Assembly (NCBI GenBank): GCA_932521025.1
Contig: OW051471.1
Coordinates: forward strand, 1,426,001-1,490,000
DNA: 64,000 nucleotides
Direction of reading: 5' to 3'
DNA from: Oscheius onirici
Lineage: Eukaryota; Nematoda; Chromadorea; Rhabditida; Rhabditidae
The translations under genes were made by a program, and so were the position numbers. The notes under the pieces are model-generated. The model was not told where the DNA came from and did not search any database. It saw only the letters and a list, made by a program, of their open reading frames with translations. The number at the start of each line of letters is the position of its first letter. The first letter of the stretch is position 1. Below are positions 34,201 through 45,779 of the stretch, one piece after another.

Positions 34201-37046
34201 TCGACTCATACAATTCGATAAGACTCGGATCAACTCTAACTAAGCTTAACTGACCCTTTTCTGAAGATAATAGCTCGAAGAATGTTGAAAAATACGAATA
34301 TTTGCATACATTTTGATTGGTCGAACATCGAATAATAAGCAAAAAAAAATCAAGAAAAAGGAAAGAAAACTGGAGAAATTGACGAAAAATGCACAAAAAA
34401 TTTGAATAGGTACTAACCCGCGCCAAAACCGAGGACATGCCAGATCGAACTGAGGCGCCTGCTGCAGTGCAACCAAGAAGTAAATCAGTCTATAAATCAG
34501 TGCAATATCTACCTACTGAAACAAAAGGAAGCAGCATAATTTCAAAAAAGTTGGCATCTCACGTTCCCATTTTGGACAGAAACATACAGTTTGAGTAGTC
34601 TTCTGAAAACTGTAGGTTATTTACTGCTAACAATATGATGTCTATCGGACACCAAATGCTTGTGTGCCACCAAAAAAAACTATTTCCTTTCACTACAAGG
34701 CGTGATAGTAGTAACAACGATTACGTGTTCGCGCTTTATAGAAAAAGTGAAGCATCTTCCACACATACCTTACAACAAAGATTGTTTAAAAAAATGCTGC
34801 AATTGAGCCCAGTTGTTCACCAGTTCGAAAAGGAAGTCAAAAAATCTCATTAGAAACTGCGGATTCGGCAGTCCTAATATTGCAACATAATGTTTCACAG
34901 AAAAGGTGAAATAAGGGCTTAGTTCTGATTTCTCTTACAAAAAAGTAAACAAAAACCATCCGGAAAGTGACATTAGAATTGCTAATTTTAATCACTTTTA
35001 CTGACAATTTGAACTGCGATATTATTCAAAGAACTACAGTAACCTAAAGGCCTTTTCCAGATGTTCGGGGACGAAGTTGCCAAAAACTACGTTGCTGGAA
35101 TGGGAGTTCATTGGTACGGAGACGGCTACAGCCCAGCCTTCTTGCTCGATCTCACCCATCAGCGTCATCCGGACAAATTCATATTGGCTACCGAAGCCTG
35201 TGCCGGATTCCAGGCTCCCCAAGGCCCAAAAATGGGTGATTGGGACCGGGCTGAACAGTATGCTGATAGCATAATCACGAATCTGAACCATTGGGTCACC
35301 GGATGGACCGACTGGAATCTGGCTCTGGATTTGAGCGGCGGACCGAATTGGGTCGGAAATGTCGTGGATGCGCCGATTATTGTGAACAAGACGGCCGACG
35401 AGTTCTACAAACAGCCAATGTTCTATGCTATGGGACATTTTAGGTGGGGTTTTTTTTAGAAGACAATGGGGATCGCTGATTGTTCTCATAAGAGCAGTTG
35501 CTTTTACTCTAAAATTGAAGCAGAAAACTAAAATATCCCTTTTTTTGCATTCTGGTTATTTGAAAATCTGTCGTAAAAAGAATAGGTATGTATCGTTTTT
35601 ATGACAGAGCGTTCACTTTTATGCAAATTTGAAACAGCAAAAGGTGGAAAAAGAGACTGCGGAACAGTGCATATGAGACTTGAACTGACTGTTAACGAAT
35701 ACAGAAAAAAAGTAATCGCACACATACAGTTTCTTTTATGATAAGTTTAAAATACGTTTTTCAAAAGAGAAAGATGCGTCCCGATGAGCTTAGTTTTTTT
35801 GTAGTTGACCATTTTTTTGTATCTCCTAACCTCAAAAAGGTATCGCGAAAATACGTTTTTGGGCCGATTTTAAAAGCTAGTGTAACCCTTGTTCCCAAAA
35901 TCCAAACTGTCCCAAAAGTTCTCAATATATTTTTTTCGGGGTCGATTACCCCCAGTAAAATTTTTGGACCGGATAAATTTGAAGGGTAGCTGTAGTACTA
36001 CGGGACACGACTTCTGACGCGCCCTAATAGAAGCTTCTAGAATCACAGTTTTTTGCCACTTGTTTAGGGTTTAGTAGCGAATGATTGAGAACACTATTCG
36101 ATGGCTTGGTCTGATATTGTGCAGCAATATAGCCTCATATGTGATGCATGCCATAGGCTATAGAACATGTCGATACGTTATCCTCAAAAAAAGTTATCGG
36201 TCCGACAGTGCCGCGATTTGGGATCCCAAAAAGTGATAAAATCGACCTAGCTCCGCCATAGAATATGCAAATTGGCTGAAAATTTGTGGGGAAATTGGGC
36301 CTTATACTGCCCCCTTCCTGCCAAATTTTGATGGCATTTGGATGAAAAACAACAATTTTAGAAGGGGGGGGGGGGCTTTATTCCTTCCACATGTAATACA
36401 TAGCGCGGCAAGTGTGCCTGCCGTACTAAGGTCTTGGTCGCGACAATTCTAGATAGCTTGTTCCGAACCAAAGAATGTTGGTTCCGTAAAAAATTCAACT
36501 CATTGTTATTGGTATAACACGATACTCAGCCAGGATTCTTTTCTCCTTTGTGTTATATTTCGGTCTCAAAAGGAAATTTAGAAATTTGACGTTCCAAAAC
36601 CTTCGCTGTTTTCAGTAGTTACCAATTTTGCAAACGCATTCCAGTCCAAATATTGTAAGGTAACAAATTTTCTATAATATAACCTTCCATCGAAACAAGA
36701 AGGTTTTTAGCAAGTTCCTACGTCCCGGAGCCAAGCGAATCAGTGCCAAGACCTCCCTAGAAGCTTCTCTCTTCCTCAGCGTGGTCGCCACAAGCAAAAA
36801 TGGTACTTTGCTCATCCCAACCAACAAAAATCCTAATTTTCAGCCCAAAGAAGCCTGGTCATTCAAAACCGTCACAATCGGACATTTGAAGACGTCCAAA
36901 TTTCGGAGGAATCCAATCCGGGAAAAGTTTTGACCGTCACAATCCCGCCAAGATCAATTACGACGGTCGTTTGGAACAAGGCTGGCAGTAGGAGAAAGAC
37001 ATTTTCTATTGGTTTGAAGGACGAATTCAGGAAGCGTGAAAAATGA
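28256..37046 (+). CDS. gba: Glucosylceramidase (lysosomal acid beta-glucosidase, GH30), 536 aa
   Basis: Hydrolyses glucosylceramide to glucose and ceramide in the lysosome. Exons: 28256-28390, 28428-28533, 29038-29488, 31863-31988, 32121-32235, 35061-35443, 36711-36802, 36844-37046; all phases agree, stop TGA at 37044. Residues 1-18 are a signal peptide (HLLLLGLGLFSTVQA), then the cysteine-rich N-terminal knot (NCNP, VCVCNSSYC). GH30 landmarks: GFGGAFTDSAGIN, SPWSAPGWMKTTG, acid/base E251 in QNEPTSG, HWYGDG, nucleophile E356 in ATEACAG, GWTDWNLALDLSGGPNWVGN, and the C-terminal beta strand. The two catalytic glutamates are 105 residues apart, as in human GBA1. Length equals the human precursor. 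AATAAA at 37051. Introns 3 and 5 contain an RTE fragment and a Merlin transposon. Caenorhabditis carries several gba paralogues, so the number is not assigned. Confidence 0.95.
30382..31135 (+). mobile_element. RTE-type LINE reverse transcriptase fragment in gba intron 3
   Basis: ORF ending at 31050; about 135 C-terminal residues match the end of RTE-clade reverse transcriptases: SCIEPALLYGSE, then LAIVQRRMMRKMIG, RTNEWL, VPIRDI, KKWNWAKCIA and the GERWMEV region. The catalytic RT and endonuclease are absent, so it is a 5'-truncated copy. After the stop, 31080-31135 has GGCTCGATTCC, close to a Pol III B box, followed by T runs. Same strand as the host gene but with no effect on its exons. Confidence 0.75.
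32660..34474 (-). mobile_element. Merlin superfamily DNA transposon in gba intron 5
   Basis: Inverted termini GGTTGTACTGCAGCAGGCGC (from 32660) and its near-exact complement ending at 34474; similarity continues about 150 bp inward through the GTGCATTTTTCGTCAATTTC block. Flanks AAGAATCG and AAGAAGTA are a degenerate candidate for the 8-9 bp Merlin target duplication. The interior encodes the transposase on the minus strand. Confidence 0.8.
33060..34249 (-). pseudogene. Merlin (IS1016-like) transposase, interrupted
   Basis: N-terminal zinc-binding segment CPKYQCTKCRNHVSAHHG near 34000, a helical segment (SRLDVLTGSKLSSHTLL), then the DDE domain: VGDIVEIDEAYM, an in-frame TGA where GRRKANRGR continues, a short intron, WIFGMIDRRTRETRVFWV, the second acid in ISDEWLAY, the GYHHERVNHSQNF block and the third acid in TQTIERVWRSL. 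The element sits antisense to gba. One stop codon in an otherwise well preserved frame implies a young, recently inactivated copy, or a mis-assigned short intron at that point. Confidence 0.75.
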
Positions 37047-37050
37047 AGTA

Positions 37051-37056
37051 AATAAA
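37051..37056 (+). terminator. Polyadenylation signal of gba
   Basis: AATAAA five bases after the stop codon, implying a very short 3' UTR. Confidence 0.5.
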
Positions 37057-39284
37057 GAGTTTTTGCTAACATTTTTTAGGGTTAGTAAGAGAATCATGGC
37101 CAGCTATAGTATTATTCAACCACAAAATTTATCGTAGAAATCAGGGAATCAAGATTTTTGGTCTTAAAGTACGATTGGATGGCAGTGAGAACATTTATTT
37201 TTTGAATAGTTCATGCTGAATGGTTTCGTTATGTACTTTTTATTTTATGCATTGCCTACGAGGAATCGTCAGAAGGCGTTCACAACGGAATGTTTGTGAG
37301 CTGGAAAAAAGATGATTCAGGAAATCCTCACGTATCGACTCCAAACTACAAATATCTGCTTATAACATTGCTCTGAAACACAGAACTTTTTCTCTTTTTC
37401 AAATTTCAAATCTGTGACCTCTGGGCCCTAAAAACCGCTTTCTGATCAAGAATCTCCATAGTTCCCTCAGAAAATTGGCACCTAGGTCACAGGTATCCTC
37501 TGACCTATAATTATTCCCAATCGAATCACCGAGAGAGCGGAAGAAGGATGAACTTTGCTCACTTGTATATTGATGCGCACGGATTCTTCGGACGTCTTCC
37601 AGAACATCGTAGAATCAGGGGGATGAAGAAGAAAAATTAGTTGTTGGTATTTTATCAAGAGAGCCAATCGATGAATGCAAGCTGAAGGTTATAAAATACA
37701 TATGGAAAGCTTGAAACAAAAAAAGTAGTAAAGATTGGTCAAAAATGTTTCTTCAAAAAGCTGTCACCGCAATCAGCTTAGGCTTTTCGAAGATGCGTTT
37801 TTGCCTACAAATTCGTTGGACGTCTTCCAAAGGGTCGGGGATTCGGAAAAGATGTAAAAGAATTTTTTAACTTCAGAGGGAACAACAACAAGAACAAAAC
37901 AAAATTCAGTGTATAAAGAAGGTTTGGAACTAAAAAAAAGTTGGGAAGTTTTTCATCAAGTTGCCACAACGCTTTTGGAAAGTGTGGGGAATCAAAAAAT
38001 AGCCTGGTTTGTTTTGTTTCAAATCGAGCTCTTCAAAAATCGAATGACCTTGAAATAATTCTGTCTCTTGCAGAAACAAAAATATGAGCTTTTTTCCCTA
38101 AAAAGTTGTCACCTCAACCTTTTCAAAAAGGCGTTTTCAGCTATTTCGTGCGTTTCTGGGAGTCATCAAAGCATCCAAGATGATGACAAGGAGAAAAGGG
38201 TTTTCAGACGAAAGATAAAGCTAAGTATGTAAGTAAAAAAATTCGGGTTATAAAGTTTAAAACCAAAAAAAAGTAAAATGTTCTCGTAAGGTTGAAGATT
38301 AAAGGAAGTTTTTTAGGTTTGATTTTTGAAACACGGTGAGATTGCAATGCCACGAAATTCTTCTGGTATGAAAACATCATGAAGCAAAAAAGTTTTCATA
38401 TTGAAGAAAATAGATCGAAAACTAAGAATGACGGCTCAATGTTCCAAAAGTAGAGCCGAGATCCCGTTTGACAAATGACTACGACGCTAAAGGACAAGAT
38501 GCCGACGAGAAATTGATGCTTTTGAGGGGAGAGAGATGACGGAGGAGGATGCAGAGGCAGGCATTTTTGAAGCGGAAAACTTTATTTGCTAGTTTTTTTA
38601 ATCAAATTTTTGTTTTTTTTTATCATTGTTGCTGGACTCTAGAAAATGGCTCTTCTTGTAATTTGATTGCGAAGGGACTTGGACGAATTTTTGCTGCAGG
38701 AAGAAAGAAGTTTTTGATTTGGCAACAATTTAGTGTTGCTTGAAAAGAGGCTCACATACCAGTACATAAGTGGTGAAATAAAATCCTTTTTTTGGATTTG
38801 CCAGCCGAACCTGTCTTGTCATCCTGAATTTTTCCAGAGCTAACAATAAGTACAACTTTTGAAACATGAGCATTCGAAGAACAGTCCCTGCTTGTCTTTG
38901 ACCGTCTGTGAATGTTAGCTCAATAAAGAAGACTTAGTAAAGATTGTCGTTTTATTCAGAAGAAAAGTTCAAGGATCCACTAGACTCTAGTTAGTATGCA
39001 GAAAGTGTGTGTCGTTGTAATAGCTACTAGACATCATTTGAATGCCTCCTTTTGAATATAATCTGATGGATTTAGAAAGCACAAACTTTGAAGGATGGAA
39101 ACGTTTCCTTCTAGAAAATGAAAAAAATTAGGATTCTCGCTGAATTCGATAAATATACTCAGAAAGTGCAACAATTGATGGAAAATGGGTAAAAACAGCA
39201 TTGGGAAAAATTGGAACTGAGGGGTTGCCTGCTCTAGTATTACCAAAATCGCGATTTGGCTTTGCCGCCGACCAGTATACTTGG

Positions 39285-39390
39285 GCGTCGAGTCGAAAAG
39301 TCGAGTCACGAGCCATTCGAGTCCATTCGAGTCGAGTTCTGGACGGACCCGAGTCGAGTCGAGTCGGCTCGTGGGCCATGTCGAGTCAGG
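39285..39390 (+). repeat. CGAGTC / GAGTCGAGTC simple repeat
   Basis: The hexamer CGAGTC recurs at least eight times with interruptions. The long ORFs seen here in several frames are a by-product of the repeat. Confidence 0.6.
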
Positions 39391-39559
39391 TCTTACAATA
39401 CATACAAAAGTGAAAAGTTTATTTCTCTCAACAAACGGAAATAACAAAAACAAATATCAGTCTTCATTTTGATCATCTGAGAAGATGTCAATGATAACAA
39501 CGTGAGAAGAGCTTAAGCTGTATTCTTCTTTCTTCAATAGTTTGTGCTTCTTTCCTCAG

Positions 39560-39905
39560 AACTTTGCCAATTTTTTTTTCGAGGCGGTATTTGATATTTT
39601 TTCAATTGAGAGAATGAACTCTTGAAACGAAGTCTGTTCCACGATTCGAAGAGATGATGAATGATCCAGCAATCATGCGAGCTAAAGCAGCTGTATAATC
39701 TTCTTGTAGCTTCGCAGGGATAGATTTTTTCAAAAATGGCTGGTTTCCTGCAGTTTCTGATTTTTCCTTGAACTTCTGGCGAAATTCCGGGCGTTTATTG
39801 TTCAAATGTCGCAGGAGTGTCGTTGTACTGCTTTTGGTAACCGAATCTTGCAGCAGAACGAGCACTTGGCTTTGCCGTCATATCTTGAAAAAAATCCCAA
39901 ACTTC
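39560..39905 (-). pseudogene. BED zinc-finger / hAT transposase relic
   Basis: Minus-strand pieces in shifted frames: VWDFF, then DGKAKCSFC (BED finger CxxC), then a frameshift into SSTTTLLRHLNNKRPEF (BED HxxxxH side), a linker, and ALARMIAGSFIISS, which resembles the hAT block before the LNPRY motif; the following frame gives HSLN and KYRL. Order matches a hAT transposase N-terminus but frames are broken and the catalytic core is not seen. Confidence 0.55.
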
Positions 39906-41396
39906 GGACATTTCTAGCTGAAAAAAAAAGTTGTGTAACTCGCACAAAAGTATTGTTCTCTTTTTGTCCGGTTGAATTCAGTAAAACGAAGGACAAAGAC
40001 AAATCCCTTCTTCTTCGAAGAATCCACTTTTTTACAGATCCAGATCTCTTCTTTGCTTTATATTAGAGGTATCCGTTGTTATAATTTCGGCTAGCAGAGA
40101 CGACAAAACGGCCGTGATATCCACGGATAAGTGGAATGTTTGTTGCCAAGAAACGATGGGATTGATAAAATCCGACAGTAGGACACGTTTTTGGCATCGG
40201 TTGTCTTTGACAACATACGAAAGTTGACTGATCGTTCTAGACGTTCTCAGATTCTCACTCTTCCCATCTGTTACAGTACATCCTAATCTTTTTTTTGTGC
40301 TTCATCTCCGGTTAGTACATTTTCTTTCTAGGGTGTAACAGTTCGTTGAACAGTACCATTTTTTCACAGCAAAACACAAAATTCCAGCTGTCCTCATTTA
40401 GTACTCACCGTCGACCAATTACCAGTCCTCTCCTCACAAAAAAAAACTAATTGTTTTCGTCGCAGACGCAGGTGTGACCGCTTTTCTTAGAGTCACACCT
40501 GTGCTAAACAGCGTGGAGCAGCTGACTTTCTCTGCCAGAAAGTCAAGTTATTCAGAAGAACGTTGGTTTTTGTGACTTTGACTTTCACAGCTTTTTTCAT
40601 TTTGAGACCGAGAAAAGTTCTCAATTTCCAGCGCTAAAAAAGCGACTGATCTAGAGCGCGTACCAAATCCTGGTTCTGTGTACTTTCAGCCGCGCGAAAT
40701 TCGCACGACAAAAATTTTTCTACGCAGTGACGAATATATCCAGTACGCACTTTTGCCAAAACGCAGAAAAATGGGCTGGTCCAATCCTGGTAGAACTTGT
40801 CCCATTATTTTCACAAAGTAAATCTCGAACTCAATGCATGTTCGCAAAAACGGTCTATGCGTTCAAGAGGAAATATAGAAAAAACTATTTTCGTTTTATT
40901 TTCATTTTCGTCGGGTTTTCGTTATGCAACTACCTTTCGTGCTGATTTTCAACAAGCTGATAGTCAAAAAGGCAGTTCTAAGCCGATGACACAAAAATAA
41001 GCTATATGTGAACGAAAAAGTAGGTCCTTCCTTGATTTTTGCTGACGAAAAACTCTAAAATCGTAAAATAAAGAGCCTGAATTTTCCCTGCACGGGAATT
41101 TTACTGTCTAAAAATTATTCCCGTGTCCCGCGGCACGGGAATCCCGCGCTTTTTTTCCCGCGTTCCCGCGGGAATTTCATTCCCGCACATCTCTGATACT
41201 TAGTCAAGCATACACTGTTATTTGTGTGGTAAAGGGACTCAGAACGAACCGGTTACGATATCGTCTTCTTCGGAATGAAGCGATTTTTTCTGTCAGTAAG
41301 GCAAAAAGCATTTTGCTTCATGGAATACTGTTCAGGTTTTGTACGTTTTTTTTTACATTAGACTGTTTCACAGAGAAGTAAAAAAACCAATTCCAG

Positions 41397-44300
41397 ATGC
41401 ATCTCTTCGACTCGGCCATCTTTTTCTACGCCATTCACATCATGAGCTTCTTTCGCGACTGTGTCACCATCTTTCTGCTCATCGTCATCTTCCTCAAATC
41501 TCCCGTTTCAATGGGCAGATATAAGCGAATGATGTGGAAGATGGCAGTCTGTTTATGATCGCTTGAGGCAAAAAAAATCTTAAATTTAGGTAACTGACAT
41601 CTTGTTCGGTATTTCCATCTCGTGGCTTCTTCTTCCAAACGTCATGTTTCCCCTCCCGGCAGCAACAGTTCTGGGTCTGATGAGACATTTTGGACAGATT
41701 GGAGCCAGTCTGGCAGTGAGTTTTTTTTTCATTGCTAACAAGAAACAAATACAGTAGTGCTTGGGTAGCTATTGCCAAGATCTAGTCATTCTGAAACACA
41801 ACAGATTCTCCAGATTCCAGAAATTTCCAATAGAAAAGGCCACTTTTGGGCTCAAAAATGTGATTTCTAGGCGCTGAAAAGTTGCAAAACAGACAAAAAT
41901 TTATGTCTTTGTTGAAAAATGCTGAAAACAAATTTTGCAAGAAAGCTAGGAGTAGACTGAAAGTTAGCTAGGGGAGTTTGGAGAGTTTGAAGTTTTTCTG
42001 TTTCACAAACTTTACAAGTATCGATTGTTCTGGTGTTGGATGATCCTGCTTAGAAAACTTCCGGGAATTCCAATACATCCAATAAAAATGAGTTCGCTAA
42101 CAGAAACAGCAGCATTCAAAAACTCTTGCAGACGTCGTAAAACTTTAAAAAAGTGTGAAAAACGCCGTTTTACTGTTTTTTTTTTCAGATCAGAATTTTT
42201 AGCTTTACATACTTCAACGTCTACTTATTGCAACTATAACTTTTTGTGCTCTTATACACAAATTCCGAAACTTTTTAATTTTTAGACAACGTGTGCCGTT
42301 TCTTCCTGCGCAGCTACTCTTCTCTCCGTCAATGACTGCTGTACATACCGGCTTTTGATATTCTTCAAAAAACAAGAAGCTCTGGAAAAGTTTGTAGGAT
42401 TACCGTTCGTTTTCTTTTTTTTTTGGGTTTATAGAATATGTTTCAGAGGCTTCCTTCTGTGTGTTTTCGCTCATCTGGCCATTGTAGTGATCGTCGGAGG
42501 AAGTTGTGTATTCTTATTTGCTGACTATGAGGTAAGAATGGCGACAAAAAGTGCATTTTGAGCGGAAAAACCTCTGCAAAGCTGGTAACTTTTATTGAAG
42601 TTACACGGTTTCCTAGTTTTCCTTATAGCAAAACGTAGCGCAAAAGACAACCAAAATCTATTATAGGTGTGAAAATGGTGCTTTATTAGTTGCAGTCCGC
42701 CTAGATGTGGAATTAAAGTTTATTTTTTCGCTGCTTTATATAAACTCAGAAAGAAGCTAAAAAGGACACTTGGGACAAAAAGAACATAAATAAAACACAG
42801 CGATTTGAAGGACTCGCGTTTCTTTCTCGCTATTTTCGAACAATTTTCCTGGACTAGGGGCTGCTTTAGATAAAGACCAGCCGGCTTCGCCGCACTTTTT
42901 ACGCTGAATCCAATAAACATGATCCTGAAATCTGAAAATGCTGTTCACGCGCGCTACGCGCGATTTTATGCTCAACGCCTTTCGCACTTATGGAAGGCAA
43001 AGCAAATCCACGGTGCGATACTGTTTCATCACTTTCACTTATAGAAATTTCTCTAAACATATCATTACTTCTTCTGGATGTGGTGAAAAATCTAGCAATA
43101 CGCTTGGCAACATTGTTTCACGGCTTTTATGTATAGCACCTTCTTCTGAAGGTTTGTGGCTAGTCATGGTTTTGCATGCGCTGCCACTGGGGGCGTAAGT
43201 TAACAAACTAGCCGGCTTCGCCGCCTGTCGGCGGATTTTCTACTTGTGTTTTCTTCTTAACTTTCGATCCCTTCCCCAGTCAACCGATCTCTTCTCATCG
43301 CTTCCCCAGTGAACCGATCTCTTCTGGTCCCTTTCCTAGTCAACCGATCCCTTCTGATCGGTTCTCATCCCCTCCTGAAGAACCGATACGAATCCTCCTA
43401 TTTTCTAGCCATCCGGTCCCTCTCTGATCTTATACAGCTCAACCGGTCCCTTCTTATCCCCTAGCGGTTACACTGACTCTATTTTCTACTCAAAACAATT
43501 TAGCAAAAATATTTGGCGAGGAGAGGAGTCGAACCCGGGTCGTTTGGGTAACAGCGGCGACTCTTAACAATACACCAAAATTTGAGGTCCCGGAGAAACA
43601 AACAAACACACAGAGTCCACGACAGACACCATTGCGCTTTAGTAGTAGAGAGATAAAGTTTCCCCGTAAAGAGCAAGCTCAATCTATTAGAATAACGATA
43701 CATTTTTTGGGATTCCTCTGGTTGCAGCTGATCAAACATTTTCGAGTACTCTAACTATGAACCCGACGCTAAACATCGAAGAAAAAAAATTAAAAACAAG
43801 TCCCTTACGCAAAAATCTCAATCTCCCCATTGTCTCCCAGGGTAAAAAGGATCCATTCTATTGAAGTTCTACCGTCCGTGTGTCTGTCTGTCTGTCTATA
43901 GCCATGCAAAACCCACGACCGGGGTCGAACCGACGATCTTCTGTTTATAAGTCAGACGCCTTATCCACTAGACCACGCGGGCAGCGAGGGGCTCATTTCT
44001 TTTGTTTAGAGTGGACCAGACGACTCGTGTTCCTTGCGGTGTCGTACCATCATGTATCACAGCAGACGCGAAAATATGTAACTCCAAGTTCAAAAGTAGC
44101 TTGCTATCTAATCCTTTACAATTTCTAACTTGTTATTTGCTAGCCGTTGCCTCCATTGTTGCAAACACAAACTTGAGCATTTTATCAGTTCTTTGAAACG
44201 ACAGTGTTTTCTTAGAAAGTATTGGGTTTTTGAAAAAAAAAAGAAGCTAATGTTTAGATTTTGATCGTGTTATGTGAAAATCACAACTCAGAAAAGGAAC

Positions 44301-45779
44301 ATCAACAGTTGCAAAAAAAATTCCTATCCACTCACTTTGAAACACATTTCAGGAGCTACTTGCGTACTCAAAACGCAACAACGTCACGGAATTGTTGGCA
44401 AGTATCCCTCCTGAAACGCCATTCGTTGCCATTGACGTCGAAAAGGCTAGCTCGATAATTTTCGCCATTATCATCTCAATATTTCTCATTTGTACCGAAG
44501 TGGCGAACGTTGGAATGTCACTGGCTGTCAGGAGCAAAATTATGGAAAGTAGGGCGACAATGTCAAAGGAGACTTTTAGAATGCAGAAGAGCTTGACGAA
44601 GGTCCTACTGGCTCAGGTGGGGATAGACAATTCACCAAATTTTGTCATTCCTACGGCTTGGCAGAATTGTGAAAAAAGTTTGTTTTCTATAGAAGCACTG
44701 AAACAGAACGCATCTGAAACCCAACATCAATTGCAGTTTCTGCTTCTATATAACCTTACTGTGAAACAAAAACTGCTTTTTCTGCCCAAAGAATATAGTG
44801 TTTTTGTCAGAATGGACTCCACTGATCAGATACGCGATTTTTTTCTTGCACCAATAGAGAGACAGAGAGACAATTTCCTGATGAGACAGAGAGACAATTT
44901 CCTGATGAACTTTGGGCAGTGTGAACCAGTGTAAAGTTGGTAATCGAAACACCAGTGGCGAATTAGTGATTGGACCAATCGTTTGACTGTCATTGGCAGG
45001 ATGAAACAAAAAAGATTCTTCTGCAATGAGTTCTTTTTTTACGTCCCACGGCTGTTATAGCCTATCGTAACTGTCCTGAGGACCTCGCTCAGGTGGTGAA
45101 AATAGTTATTTTTCGGCTTCAGCAAACTTGTAGACATGGCCAAGTCAAAGGCTCAACTTTTCGGATCATTTTTTCAGCTAAAAAAGGAAGCATTGAGCTA
45201 CAAATTGGCTGCAAAGATACTGAGTTTTTTATGAGACAGTTACAGTACTTCTCATCTCAATAAAACTTCTGCTCGAAAACTTGTCCAGTCTTTGTTTTCC
45301 CAAAAATAATCAGATCGTGACCAGAGCACGTCTCTACAGTACAAAAAGTTTTGTTTGCTGGTAACGATGCAAGAACATATTACAATGGCCCTTCTCATTC
45401 CAGTACTAGACTGATACCTAAAAAACTTTTTTCACCTTCCGCTCTACTATCATGAAAATTTGCTTTTTCCCCCACTTTACCTACAAAATCAACCCCTTTT
45501 CAGACTATAATCCCCCTCGTCTGCATAGTTCTTCCCGTCATCATCTATACTCTGGCCATATTCACCGGAAAATATGCATTTTTGCTCAATCCCATCGTGG
45601 AATTGGTATGTATCATCTCCGTTGGCATCTATCCAATCCTCAATTCGGCGTTTTGCCTCTTTTGCATGAAGCCATATAGGGAATTTACGGCACGACTCGT
45701 CTGCTTCTGGAAGAGGCCAAAGCTTCAACAGGTCACACGAATAGCTCCGTCAGATTTCAGTATTACTTCGGCTACTTGA
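41397..45779 (+). CDS. Serpentine chemoreceptor (7TM GPCR, Str superfamily, srh/sri-like), 334 aa
   Basis: Putative G-protein-coupled chemosensory receptor of sensory-neuron cilia. Exons: 41397-41546, 41590-41715, 42286-42389, 42447-42531, 44353-44616, 45504-45779; all phases agree, stop TGA at 45777. Seven hydrophobic segments can be traced, ending with the typical intracellular and TM6-7 blocks SKETFRMQKSLTKVLLAQ, IPLVCIVLPVIIY, GIYPILNSAFC and the PYR motif in CMKPYREF. Length (334) is normal for srh/sri. The ATG follows directly on a TTCCAG acceptor, so it is trans-spliced or preceded by a missed short exon. The exon 1 donor (GCA|GTCTGT) is non-ideal and could be wrong by a few residues. 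The 1.8-kb intron between exons 4 and 5 carries a Helitron and a tRNA gene on the other strand. Subfamily is uncertain. Confidence 0.85.
42880..42900 (-). mobile_element. Helitron 3'-end fragment
   Basis: CCAGCCGGCTTCGCCGC is the complement of the GCGGCGAAGCCGGCTGG terminus found at 8221-8237. Only the terminus is visible. Confidence 0.45.
43208..43653 (-). mobile_element. Non-autonomous Helitron, full-length copy 2, with tRNA-like insert
   Basis: On the minus strand it starts TCTCTCTACTACTAAAGCG after an A and ends CCGGCTAG before a T. The terminal hairpin CCGCC-GACA-GGCGG lies just before the end. The tRNA-like block with B box GGTTCGACTCC is at 43525-43535 and the GATCGGTTGACT-type tandem units lie between it and the 3' end. 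It matches the 7741-8237 copy along its length. Located in the chemoreceptor's large intron. Confidence 0.8.
43911..43982 (-). tRNA. tRNA with TAT anticodon (Ile by anticodon, Arg-like body)
   Basis: A 72-nt cloverleaf folds exactly: acceptor GCCCGCG/CGTGGGT, D stem GTCT/AGGC, anticodon stem TCTGA/ACAGA with loop CTTATAA, variable loop AGATC, T stem GTCGG/CCGGT with loop TTCGACC. A box TGGTCTAGTGG and B box GGTTCGACCCC are near consensus, and a TTTT terminator follows at once. No intron. The body resembles tRNA-Arg(UCU) of nematodes, whose loop would read TCT. The anticodon here is TAT, and stem pair 31-39 is an A-A mismatch. It may be a functional anticodon-shifted tRNA or a recent pseudogene. 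Confidence 0.75.

Larger units (their letters stand above)
37057..41396. other. Intergenic region between gba and the chemoreceptor
   Basis: No host gene was recognised. Contains the hAT/BED relic (39560-39905) and a CGAGTC-rich tract (39285-39390). 37540-38520 has several loosely similar AAAAAGTTGTCACC and TTCGTTGGACGTCTTCC blocks, suggesting an old tandem repeat, but borders cannot be set by eye. Confidence 0.45.

Noticed and set aside
39034-39453. 139-codon minus ORF with SRLDSTR-type repeats
   Set aside because: Produced by the CGAGTC simple repeat; several frames are open in the same interval.
40090-40150. Plus-strand AVISTDKWNVCC-like peptide resembling the hAT STDxW block
   Set aside because: Opposite strand to the nearby hAT relic, very short and unsupported by neighbours.
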